Source of the DNA: CAVYXK01 sp963708245
GTDB lineage: Bacteria > Pseudomonadota > Alphaproteobacteria > Acetobacterales > Acetobacteraceae
Assembly (NCBI GenBank): GCA_963708245.1
Contig: OY970201.1
Span: forward strand, 1,736,001-1,800,000
Direction: 5' to 3'
DNA: 64,000 nucleotides
The notes under the pieces: model-generated
What the model saw: the letters and a program-made list of their open reading frames with translations, nothing else
Database searches by the model: none
What the model was told of the DNA's origin: nothing
Translations under genes and position numbers: made by a program
Shown: positions 8,670 through 16,193 of the stretch, in pieces
Position numbering within the stretch: the first letter of the stretch is position 1
Layout of the letters: each line of letters starts with the position of its first letter

Positions 8670-10665
8670 GTGCGGGGGTTCCGACCACTCGCGCTTCCAC
8701 GATGGCAGCGGCAGGCAGCGTCGCCTGATGCTGCCAGTTCCGGCGAGGCGGCGGGACGACCGGCACAGCGCTGACCGGCAGCGGCGAGGCCGGTCCCGGC
8801 CGGGCCGAGGCGACCGGCGCGCCGGTCGGCCGGCCGGGCTGCAACGGGATGCTCACCTGCTGTTCCTCGACCTGAAGCTGCTCCGGCGAGGCGGGCAGCA
8901 GGCCCAGCATCGGCGCAACGCGCGAAATCACATTCCGGACCACAGGACCGGCGGTCCAGCCGCCGGTGGTGTACCCGTGAGTCGAGGCATCGGCATGCGG
9001 CGAGTCGAGCATCGCGTACACCAGGTAACGCGGTGCGTTGATCGGGAACGCTGCGATCATCGAGCTCAGGTTCGAATGCAGCTTGTAGCCGTGTTTACCG
9101 ACCTTCTGCGATGTGCCGGTCTTGGCGCCGACCAGATAGCCCGGCACCTTGGCGGGCGTGCCGGTGCCGGCGGTCACGACGAGGCGCATCAGCTTGCGCA
9201 TGATCTCCGAGGTCTCGGGCTGCATGACGCGTTCGCCGGGCACCGTCGCACCGGGGGGCAGATCGAGCAAAGTGGGCGGGTGGTAGATGCCGCCATCGAC
9301 GATCGCATCAGTGCCGCTCATGAGCTGCATCGGCGTGACCGCGATTCCGTTGCCGAAGGAGACGGTCATGATTGTGGCGAGTTGCCAGCTTTTTGCGGGC
9401 TGCACGATCGGCGGAGCCAATTCGGGAAGCTGGATCGGGGAGCGGACGAAAAAGCCGAGTTTCTCGAGCCAGGCGCGCTGGCGCTGTGCGCCCACCAGCA
9501 CGGCAATGTGAGATGCACCAATGTTCGAGGAGTAGGCGACGATCTCCGGCACCTCGAAATTGTGGTGCGCCTGCTCGAAGTCGGTGATGGTGAACCGGCC
9601 GACATGGATCGGATGGACCGTGTCGAACGAGTCCCAGATGTGGATCACACCATTATCCAGCGCCATTGCCGCTGTCTGCAGCTTGAAGGTGCTGCCCGGC
9701 TCGTAGGCGCCGCTCACCGCATTATTGAAGCGTGTGTCCGGGTCGGCATGACCGAAATCGTTGGCGTCGTAGTCGGGCAGGCTGACCATCGCCAGCACCT
9801 CCCCGTTGTTGGCGTCCATCACGATGCCTGCACCGCCGAGCGCCTTGAATTCCTCAATGGCGGCGGCGAGCTCCTCACGCACCACCGCCTGTACACGTAC
9901 ATCGATGGATAGCCGGAGCGGGGTGGGATCGGTCATCAAGCGCTTGTCGAACCATTTCTCCACGCCCGCCACACCATGCTCGTCCACATCGACTCCGCCC
10001 AGCACGTGCGCGGCGACGGGGCCCATCGGGTAATGCCGCTCTTCGGTGGGCAAGAAGTCAATTCCTGGAATCCCCAGATTGTTCACCTCGATCTCCTGCT
10101 GCGGGGTGATCCGCCGATCGAGGAAGACGAATTCCTTGTTGGTCTCCACCAGCCGCTGGCGGGCCTCGGTCTCATCAAGATCGGGCAGCACTTTCTTGAG
10201 CTTGGCGATGACTGCACCAGGATCCATCACTTGCCGCGGATCGGCGAACAGCTCTGCAGTGGGCAGCGAGATCGCCAGGATCTGGCCGTTGCGATCGGTG
10301 ATCATCGTCCGCTTGGCCAGCGCGTCGGCGTCCAGGTTTTGCGGCGCCGCGACGAGCGCGGCAATAGGATGCTCAGGCCGGTGCGGCCGCAGCGGCTGGA
10401 CGACCGTGGCGTCTGCCAGCTTCAGCATCACGGCGAGGAACAACAACAGGAATCCGGCGGCGGTCGCCACAAGGCGCGAGCGCGTGGTCTCCAGTGCGGC
10501 GCGGCGCTGGAGATCTGGCGCCGTGACGCGCACTGTCTCTATCCTCGGCACGGCATCGGCGCGAGCGGCGCCACGCCGGCGCGCCGGTGCCGTGCGTCGC
10601 GCTGCGTTCAGTGGCGGTGAATCAGGGGGAGGGGCGCCAAGCGGTCCAGCCGGATCGTCGGTCAT
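8656..10665 (-). CDS. ftsI: Septal peptidoglycan transpeptidase FtsI (PBP3)
   Basis: Division-specific class B penicillin-binding protein that cross-links septal peptidoglycan with FtsW. The 669-residue product has a Pro/Arg-rich cytoplasmic tail of about 65 residues, one membrane anchor (~66-84), a pedestal domain, and the transpeptidase motifs STFK (S325 nucleophile, K328), SSN (379-381) and KTGTS (515-519). The C-terminal ~70 residues are Pro-rich low complexity. The ATG overlaps the stop of an upstream 44-codon ORF as ATGA. Confidence 0.96.
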   Translation of the reverse strand: MTDDPAGPLGAPPPDSPPLNAARRTAPARRRGAARADAVPRIETVRVTAPDLQRRAALETTRSRLVATAAGFLLLFLAVMLKLADATVVQPLRPHRPEHPIAALVAAPQNLDADALAKRTMITDRNGQILAISLPTAELFADPRQVMDPGAVIAKLKKVLPDLDETEARQRLVETNKEFVFLDRRITPQQEIEVNNLGIPGIDFLPTEERHYPMGPVAAHVLGGVDVDEHGVAGVEKWFDKRLMTDPTPLRLSIDVRVQAVVREELAAAIEEFKALGGAGIVMDANNGEVLAMVSLPDYDANDFGHADPDTRFNNAVSGAYEPGSTFKLQTAAMALDNGVIHIWDSFDTVHPIHVGRFTITDFEQAHHNFEVPEIVAYSSNIGASHIAVLVGAQRQRAWLEKLGFFVRSPIQLPELAPPIVQPAKSWQLATIMTVSFGNGIAVTPMQLMSGTDAIVDGGIYHPPTLLDLPPGATVPGERVMQPETSEIMRKLMRLVVTAGTGTPAKVPGYLVGAKTGTSQKVGKHGYKLHSNLSSMIAAFPINAPRYLVYAMLDSPHADASTHGYTTGGWTAGPVVRNVISRVAPMLGLLPASPEQLQVEEQQVSIPLQPGRPTGAPVASARPGPASPLPVSAVPVVPPPRRNWQHQATLPAAAIVEARVVGTPALAAH

Positions 10666-10796
10666 CGCGCGGGCCCCTGGCGTCCCATCTTGGATATGCG
10701 GCGTCGAAGCGCCGCGATCGGCAGATCACGAAGATGATGATCAAACCTGTCGAAGTAGGCAGTCGTTCTGCCGACAAATGTTCGTTCCGTGCGCAT
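10662..10796 (-). CDS. Hypothetical 44-residue ORF filling the ftsL-ftsI gap
   Basis: The product begins MRTERTFVGRTTAYFDRFDH and ends RISKMGRQGPAR: basic, no membrane segment, no recognised family. Its ATG overlaps the ftsL stop (TGATG) and its stop overlaps the ftsI ATG (ATGA), which are the same coupling signals used throughout this operon. It therefore closes the only gap in the run. It could be a genuine small protein or a coupling ORF that carries ribosomes from ftsL to ftsI. Evidence is context only. Confidence 0.4.
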   Translation of the reverse strand: MRTERTFVGRTTAYFDRFDHHLRDLPIAALRRRISKMGRQGPAR

Positions 10797-11506
10797 CAAT
10801 TGCCGTTCGGTCCCCAACGGAAGTTGAGCGGCACGGGCGCCGGAGCGGGGCTGGCCCCAGCATGAGCCATTCCAAGCAGCGAGCCGGTTGCCAGGGGAGG
10901 CGGTTGCGACAGTGCAGCGGCCGGGACGGGGGACGACTTGCGTAGCGGCCACAGCGGACGATCGGCGGCTTCGATCACAGCCGGACGTGTTCGGATGATC
11001 GGCGTGGTGGAGCGCTGAGCCGACGCGACAGCACTCGTCATCGGGGCGACGCGCGGGTGCTCGATCGGCTCATGCACCGAGGGGGGTGACGTGACCTCCG
11101 CTGGTTTCGGCGGGGGCGCCGGCGGGGCAGTCGGGGCCGGCGTTTGCGGGGGTGAGACGGACGCCACTGGTACCTCCACAAGCGGCGTTGCCGAGGGCGC
11201 CGGCACCGGCTGAGGCGCGCGCACCGAGGGCAGCCGAGCATCAAGTTCCGCCATCGAGGTGAACTGGCTAGGACTCGTGGTCTTCAGGTTGAGGAACTGA
11301 TCGGCCAGCTTTTGCAGACGATCCGGCTGGCTGAGCCGTGTCCATTCGGCATGCAGCAGACGGATCTGCTCGCGCACTGCGTCGGTAGCGCGCACCGTCT
11401 GCCTGATCTGCTCGTCGAGCACATTCACCCGGTGCTTCGCCTGGTACAGGTACAGGCCGGCGCCGCAGGCCAGCAGAAAGCACACACAGGTGACCGGGCG
11501 TATCAC
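10796..11506 (-). CDS. ftsL: FtsL-like cell division protein with long Pro-rich tail
   Basis: Bitopic division protein expected to bridge early divisome proteins and FtsW/FtsI. The 236-residue product has one N-terminal membrane helix (~5-20), then a heptad-rich periplasmic segment (about 21-75, with HRVNVLDEQIRQTVRATDAV) ending in an RLQKLADQFLNL motif typical of alphaproteobacterial FtsL. The remaining ~150 residues are Pro/Ala-rich low complexity, longer than most FtsL. The GTG start overlaps the rsmH stop (GTGA). Position between rsmH and ftsI supports the call. Confidence 0.8.
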   Translation of the reverse strand: MIRPVTCVCFLLACGAGLYLYQAKHRVNVLDEQIRQTVRATDAVREQIRLLHAEWTRLSQPDRLQKLADQFLNLKTTSPSQFTSMAELDARLPSVRAPQPVPAPSATPLVEVPVASVSPPQTPAPTAPPAPPPKPAEVTSPPSVHEPIEHPRVAPMTSAVASAQRSTTPIIRTRPAVIEAADRPLWPLRKSSPVPAAALSQPPPLATGSLLGMAHAGASPAPAPVPLNFRWGPNGN

Positions 11507-12453
11507 GACACCGCCCTGTTGACGGCTGTGCCGAGCCGTTCGAGGGCGCGCAACCGGGCGCTCCGGGCGCGCGGGTTTGCCGCCGTTTCATGCGCGCTTG
11601 GCCGCAGGGGTCTCGCCGTAAGCAGCCGGAAGCCGGCATTGCGCGGCTCCGTCAGGCTGCGCGGGTCGTGGCGGGAAGGCGCCGGGGCGCGGCCGGCGGC
11701 CGTCACCATGAAGCGCTTGACGATCCGGTCCTCGAGCGAATGGAAAGCGACTACGACCAGCCGCCCGCCGGGGGTGAGCAGGCGCGCTGCCTGATCAAGT
11801 GCGCGCTCGATCTGGCCCAGCTCATCATTCACGCGAATACGCAGCGCCTGGAAGCTGCGCGTAGCGGGATCGATACCGGACCGATCGGGCGGCAACATGC
11901 TGCGAATAATTCCGGCTAGGCGTGACGTGGTAACGATCGGCGCGGTGTTGCGGGCGGCGACGATCGCTCGGGCGATACGGCGTGCAGCACGCTCTTCTCC
12001 CAACTCGTGCAGCAGGTCGGCCAACTCGCGTTCGGACAGCCGGTTCACGAGATCGGCGGCGGTTGGCCCATCGCGCCCCATGCGCATATCGAGCGGTCCG
12101 TCCGCGCGGAACGAAAAACCGCGCGAGGGATCGTCAAGCTGGAACGAAGACACGCCGAGATCGAGCACGATTCCGTCCAGCGTGGACACGCCGTACTGGC
12201 CAAGCAGCGCCAGCATATCGCCGAACCTGCCGTGCAGCAGGTGCAGCCGGCCGGGATAGCGGGCAACAAGCTCTGCTCCGCGGGCGATGGCGTCAGGATC
12301 GCGGTCGATCGCCCACAGCGTGCAGCGGCAGGACTCGAGGATCGCGCTGGCGTAGCCGCCACTGCCGAAGGTGCCGTCGAGGTAGATGCCGCCGTCGCGC
12401 GGGGCGAGCGCGGCCAGCATCTCATGCACCATTACGGGGATGTGCCCGGTCAT
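11503..12453 (-). CDS. rsmH: 16S rRNA m4C1402 methyltransferase RsmH (MraW)
   Basis: SAM-dependent N4-methylation of C1402 in 16S rRNA. The 316-residue product begins with the conserved HIPVMVHEML segment and the SAM-binding DGTFGSGGYASAIL (near 26-39). It also has DGIVLDLGVSSFQLDDPSRG and the C-terminal VVAFHSLEDRIVKRFM motif. The ATG at 12453 overlaps the mraZ stop as ATGA. Confidence 0.97.
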   Translation of the reverse strand: MTGHIPVMVHEMLAALAPRDGGIYLDGTFGSGGYASAILESCRCTLWAIDRDPDAIARGAELVARYPGRLHLLHGRFGDMLALLGQYGVSTLDGIVLDLGVSSFQLDDPSRGFSFRADGPLDMRMGRDGPTAADLVNRLSERELADLLHELGEERAARRIARAIVAARNTAPIVTTSRLAGIIRSMLPPDRSGIDPATRSFQALRIRVNDELGQIERALDQAARLLTPGGRLVVVAFHSLEDRIVKRFMVTAAGRAPAPSRHDPRSLTEPRNAGFRLLTARPLRPSAHETAANPRARSARLRALERLGTAVNRAVS

Positions 12454-12968
12454 TGCACGCCCGGGCTGCGAAGCGTCAGGCCGCGGGAGCGGGCGCGTTC
12501 GCGCGCCTCCTGCAGGCGTCGCTCAGCGGCTTGTGGCTCCCAGATCTGGAAGATCCGGCCAAGCCCCATGAAGACGACGGATTCGCCGAGCCCGGCATGC
12601 GCGATCAGGAGATCGGGCAGCACGATGCGGCCCTCTTTGTCAGCTTCGACAGGATATGCATTCGCGAACAACGTGTTTGCGAGATCATCATGCTCTTCGC
12701 TGAACAGATCGTAGCGATCGAGAGGTGCGGAGAGCGCCCGGAACTCGGCCAGCGGCCACGCCTCGATGCAGGGATGCTTGTGCGAGGGGCGCAGCACGAG
12801 GGGTGTGCTGTGACAGTTCCCGTTGGACCCGTTGCCCGACAAGTCGTTCCTTGAGCCGTTTCCGTTGCTTTCGCCGTTCTGACGCAGTGCGGCGCGGAAA
12901 GCCGCCGGGACCGATACACGGCCCTTGGCGTCCAGCTTGTTCTGGTGGGTGCCCAGGAATTGGGTCAT
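12450..12968 (-). CDS. mraZ: Transcriptional regulator MraZ with Asn/Gly-rich insert
   Basis: AbrB-fold DNA-binding protein that represses its own dcw operon in other bacteria. Two MraZ repeats are visible: DAKGRVSVPAAFR near 13-25 and DKEGRIVLPDLL near 112-123. The 172-residue length exceeds the usual ~145-150 because a low-complexity Asn/Gly/Ser stretch (about 31-54) sits just after the first DNA-binding hairpin. This is the first gene of the operon; likely MraZ boxes lie 76-110 bases upstream. Confidence 0.93.
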   Translation of the reverse strand: MTQFLGTHQNKLDAKGRVSVPAAFRAALRQNGESNGNGSRNDLSGNGSNGNCHSTPLVLRPSHKHPCIEAWPLAEFRALSAPLDRYDLFSEEHDDLANTLFANAYPVEADKEGRIVLPDLLIAHAGLGESVVFMGLGRIFQIWEPQAAERRLQEARERARSRGLTLRSPGVQ

Positions 12969-13043
12969 CCGACCGGCTCGCCCTTCGCGATCTGCCTAGA
13001 GAAGCCTCTTCGCCGGACCTTCTCCGCGTTGACGGCCCAGGTA

Positions 13044-13079
13044 ATGGGATGACATGGGATACCATGGGCAAACATGGGC
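13044..13079. promoter_or_regulatory. Four-copy MraZ-type box upstream of mraZ
   Basis: On the plus strand ATGGG starts at 13044, 13054, 13064 and 13074: four copies with an exact 10-bp period. Known MraZ sites are TGGG-type direct repeats with 5-base spacers (10-bp period), usually three copies. The repeats read CCCAT on the coding strand of the operon. Autoregulation of the dcw cluster is therefore expected (inference). Confidence 0.75.
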
Positions 13080-13213
13080 GTCAAAGGGAATCGACCTTAT
13101 CCGAGGCTATTGTGCGGAAATTTTTTCGCCGCCGCGGATGCGTGTTCTAGGTCCCGGAGTCGTGATCGGGTCAAGTAGACTTCGCGGGATTCTTGTTTCG
13201 TTCGCAACCCGCG

Positions 13214-13612
13214 GCGCCAGACGGCCTGTAAGCCGGGTTCTGTCCACACTCGAAAGGGTGTGGGACGGCCATTCCTCTGGGATGCGCCTTGCGGCGCACC
13301 TCACGCGACCAACCCGGGCGGCGGAACGGGAATGTTCCTGGCTCAGCCCGTCGGGCTGTTGCCTGCCGCCCCTATTCGGTCTTGCTCCCGGTGGGGTTTA
13401 CCGTGCCGCCCCCGTCGCCGAAGGCGCGGTGCGCTCTTGCCGCACCATTTCACCCTTGCCCGCGGACCATTTTGGGTGCGTGGGCGGTTTGTTTTCTGTG
13501 GCACTTTCCCTGGGGTCGCCCCCGCCGGCCGTTAGCCGGCACCGCATTCCCGTGGAGCCCGGACTTTCCTCCGCCGCATCGCTGCGGCGGCGGCCGTCCG
13601 GCCGTCTGGCAG
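13214..13612 (-). ncRNA. rnpB: RNase P RNA (type A, alphaproteobacterial)
   Basis: Catalytic RNA that matures tRNA 5' ends. On the minus strand the 5' conserved core GAGGAAAGTCCGGGCTCC and the 3' core ACAGAACCCGGCTTACAGG are both present. The P1 stem pairs GCCAGACGGCC (13600-13610) with GGCCGTCTGGC (13216-13226). Spacing of about 400 bases fits the family. A TTGACG hexamer at 13640-13645 could be its -35. Ends are set from P1 and may be off by a few bases. Open frames in this stretch are not genes. Confidence 0.95.
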
Positions 13613-13656
13613 GCGGGAGATTGCTATCGGGGCGGGTGGCGTCAAGCCGCCCTGCT

Positions 13657-14001
13657 TCAGTGAATGAATAACAGCCGCCCGAGCACGGCAAGGACGAGCA
13701 CGATCAGCGTTCCCATCATCCAGTCCATGCGGGCGAAGCGTCCGGCCATCTGCGCGAACCGCACATCGATCTGATTGAACCGCTCGTTCATCTCGCGGCG
13801 CAGGCCGTCAAGCTGATGCTCGACCCGATCCGGGCGGTGTTCGATTCGATCCAGGCGGTGCTCGACCTCATCCAGGCGCCGATCGAACCCATCGAAGCGG
13901 GTCTCGTAGCCGGCCAGTTCCTCGGCCGCCGAGGCCGCTTTCGCCTCGCTCGCCCCGGCATCGAGCAACGTGTCCCTTAATGCGCCAAGCTGGAGTGCCA
14001 T
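13657..14001 (-). CDS. Small coiled-coil protein with C-terminal membrane anchor
   Basis: The 114-residue product has a helical N-terminus followed by heptad-like repeats of the RLDEVEHRLDRIEHR type (about 35-85). It ends with one hydrophobic segment (DWMMGTLIVLVLAVLGRLLF). It resembles the DUF1640-like coiled-coil/tail-anchored class, but no function can be given. The start at 14001 is chosen for GAGGAAG placed seven bases upstream; an open frame continues above it but lacks such a signal. It lies directly upstream of rnpB on the same strand. Confidence 0.75.
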   Translation of the reverse strand: MALQLGALRDTLLDAGASEAKAASAAEELAGYETRFDGFDRRLDEVEHRLDRIEHRPDRVEHQLDGLRREMNERFNQIDVRFAQMAGRFARMDWMMGTLIVLVLAVLGRLLFIH

Positions 14002-14056
14002 CGGTCTTCCTCGCCCCGAGGACTGTTTGGCGGGCGATTGGAAACATTTATGGGCA

Positions 14057-14809
14057 TCATGCGCGCCGAGTGCCAGCCGAGCCAGGCTCGCCGACAAGCT
14101 GCCGCACCGCGAGCAACCGCGCCAGAGTTCCGGCATCGGCTTGGCCGGTGACCGTCTCGGGCCGCCAGTGGCGTTGGAATGCTCGCAGCACCGCCGCCAG
14201 CGCCGGGTCGAGCGGGCCTTCGGGAACGACGCGATAGCCGATCTCGGCTAGCGCCGCACGCACGTCCCACAAGCTCGCAGCGTCGCGCACGACACCTCCG
14301 GTGCCGAGATCGGGCACGCCGTCCGGCCACAACCCGACGCCGTTTTGTGCCAGCGCCTGCCACTCGAATTTCTCGCCAGGGTCCTGTTCACGGTCGGGCG
14401 CCACGTCGCTGTGCGCCACGATATTGCGCGCGGGGATCGAATGGCGCGACAGGATTGACAAGCACAAATCACAGACAGCCGCGAGTTGCAACACTGGGAA
14501 ATCTCGATACCCCCATTCGTGGCCGGGGTTGACGATGTCGATTCCGATCGAGCGGTCATTCAGCCCGGTCGAGCCCCGCCAGTAGGAGACCCCCGCGTGC
14601 CGGGCCCGCCGCTCCTCCGGAACCATGCGCAGCACCGACCCGTCCTCGTCCACCACGTAATGGCAGGAGACGCCGGCCACGGGATCGCGCAATCGGTCGA
14701 TCGCCGCCTGCGCGGTCTGCATCCCGGTGTAATGGAGTATCAGGATGTCGATCGGTATTCCCTCCGGCCGCTCGTCGTGGTTCGGGCTCGGCAAGTCGCG
14801 GATGCGCAA
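14057..14809 (-). CDS. N-acetylmuramoyl-L-alanine amidase (AmpD/AmiD type) with peptidoglycan-binding domain
   Basis: Cleaves the amide between MurNAc and the stem peptide. An amidase_2 domain is recognisable by DILILHYTGM, HYVVDEDGSVLRMVPEERRARHAG, the RSIGIDIVNPGH segment and a late zinc-site histidine in IVAHSDVAPDREQDPG. The C-terminal ~60 residues resemble a PG-binding_1 domain (ALAEIGYRV to LRAFQRHWRPETVTG). No signal peptide is seen. The start is uncertain: TTG at 14809 follows the upstream stop by two bases. Likely role is peptidoglycan recycling or remodelling. Confidence 0.85.
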   Translation of the reverse strand: MRIRDLPSPNHDERPEGIPIDILILHYTGMQTAQAAIDRLRDPVAGVSCHYVVDEDGSVLRMVPEERRARHAGVSYWRGSTGLNDRSIGIDIVNPGHEWGYRDFPVLQLAAVCDLCLSILSRHSIPARNIVAHSDVAPDREQDPGEKFEWQALAQNGVGLWPDGVPDLGTGGVVRDAASLWDVRAALAEIGYRVVPEGPLDPALAAVLRAFQRHWRPETVTGQADAGTLARLLAVRQLVGEPGSAGTRRA

Positions 14810-14811
14810 GA

Positions 14812-15597
14812 TCAGATACCGCGTTCGCGCTTGATCCGATCCCAGGCGGCATTGATGCGCGCCACTTTGTCGCTCGCTCGGGCGATGAAGTCGGCCGGCA
14901 CGCCGCGCGCCGCCAGGCTGTCGGGGTGATTCTCTCGCACCAGCTGCCGCCACATTGCGCGCACCTCCACGTCGCTCGCAGAGCGCGCGATGCCGAGCAC
15001 CGCATACGCGTCAGGCTCGTCGCTCATCATCGGCTGGCGCGGGATTGCGCCGCGGGCACGGTCCCAGGCCGTCTGATCAAGGCGAAACGCGCAATGGACG
15101 TTGGAGAGGTACTCGTGCTCCGCCCAATTCACCGGCCCATCGACCTGGGCGATCTGGAACAGCGCGGCCAGCACGTCCTCCAGCATCCCGCGATTGTCGG
15201 CAAAGGCCTCAGCGAGCTGGCGTGCGTAGGCCTCGTAACCCTCTGGCCGATCGCGTGCCTGATCGAACAGCCGGCCGACGTCCCGCGTCGCCTCGGCGGG
15301 GATGCGGAACTGGCGGCGGAAGGCGGCAATCTCCTCGCGCTTCACCGGCCCATCGCATTTAGCGAGCTTCGCCGCGAGCACGACGACGGCGATGGCGAAG
15401 AGCTGATCCTTGCGACCAAGGAGCGCAGCGACGCGGGCCGGATGGAGCAAGGGGTCGTCGGCTCCGAACAGCATACGCATGTTCGGCACGCTGCCGCTGT
15501 CTGCCGCGTGCCCCATGGCCGCGCCGAATACCGCGCCCATCGGGCCGCCCATCGCGAAGCCGGCAAGTCCGCCGATGATCTTGCCCCAGTAGCTCAT
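14812..15597 (-). CDS. DjlA-like TerB/J-domain protein
   Basis: Membrane-linked DnaK co-chaperone type. The 261 residues have a Gly-rich hydrophobic N-terminus (GGLAGFAMGGPMGAVFGAAM), a TerB-like helical domain (about 60-180, with KLAKCDGPVKREEIAAFRR), and a C-terminal J domain whose HPD motif is in RENHPDSLA. Order and length fit DjlA. It is co-oriented with the downstream amidase gene, two bases apart. Confidence 0.88.
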   Translation of the reverse strand: MSYWGKIIGGLAGFAMGGPMGAVFGAAMGHAADSGSVPNMRMLFGADDPLLHPARVAALLGRKDQLFAIAVVVLAAKLAKCDGPVKREEIAAFRRQFRIPAEATRDVGRLFDQARDRPEGYEAYARQLAEAFADNRGMLEDVLAALFQIAQVDGPVNWAEHEYLSNVHCAFRLDQTAWDRARGAIPRQPMMSDEPDAYAVLGIARSASDVEVRAMWRQLVRENHPDSLAARGVPADFIARASDKVARINAAWDRIKRERGI

Positions 15598-15759
15598 GGG
15601 CGGGGATTACCACGCGGTGGGCAACAGCGGCAAAACGTATGAAGGGGGTCAGAGTGAGGACACCGTGCCGCAAGATTTATGCTGCGACTGGCCCGGCTGG
15701 TATCCTGCCCGGGGACAGAAGGAGACAGCGAATGGGCACTGGCGCAGTCAATCAACTCC

Positions 15760-16155
15760 ATGGAGTTCGTCTATGGCGGCGTAACGATCCGGAAGCGCTT
15801 GCCAACAAACCGCGATGAGGTGATGGCCAAACGAGCCTTGGTTGAACAGGCCAACCTGCCGAAGGTGTGGACGTCTTATGCGCTGCACCTGCTCAGCAAC
15901 ACCGGCGATCGTGACCAAGCCACCGATTGCATCAACCGGGCGCTCGAGATCGAGCCCAAAAACCCTGAGCACTTTGAGATTTTGAGCATTATCTTGGAAC
16001 GGGCATCCGACCTCGCGGGCGCGCTTCAGGCCGCCAAGATGGCGGCAGACCTGAACCCCGCCGACAAACGTCGTCAGGCTCGATTCGAAGTGCTGCGGGA
16101 TCGAGCCGCATCAATCGGTCCGCTAGTCTTGGCCTCCGCGCGACCGGCGCTATAA
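15760..16155 (+). CDS. TPR-like small protein, possibly degenerate
   Basis: About 131 residues with a tetratricopeptide-like helical hairpin (LLSNTGDRDQATDCINRALEIEPKNPEHFEIL, given here only to mark positions about 45-75) and a second weaker repeat. No function assigned. The start is doubtful. A good Shine-Dalgarno (AAGGAGA) precedes an ATG at 15732, but that frame stops after 28 codons. An ATG at 15823 is another choice. It may be a remnant whose 5' end has shifted frame. Confidence 0.45.
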   Translation: MEFVYGGVTIRKRLPTNRDEVMAKRALVEQANLPKVWTSYALHLLSNTGDRDQATDCINRALEIEPKNPEHFEILSIILERASDLAGALQAAKMAADLNPADKRRQARFEVLRDRAASIGPLVLASARPAL

Positions 16156-16193
16156 CCGGCTCTCACGCCGTCACAGAAATCAGGAGCCGAACC

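Noticed and set aside
7167..9912. Long plus-strand open frames opposite murE and ftsI (up to ~620 codons)
   Set aside because: They are antisense to genes with clear catalytic motifs, have His/Arg/Gly-rich compositions typical of GC-rich shadow frames, and show no family features.
13260..13691. Several open frames between mraZ and the coiled-coil gene
   Set aside because: They overlap the RNase P RNA, whose conserved cores and P1 stem explain the sequence.
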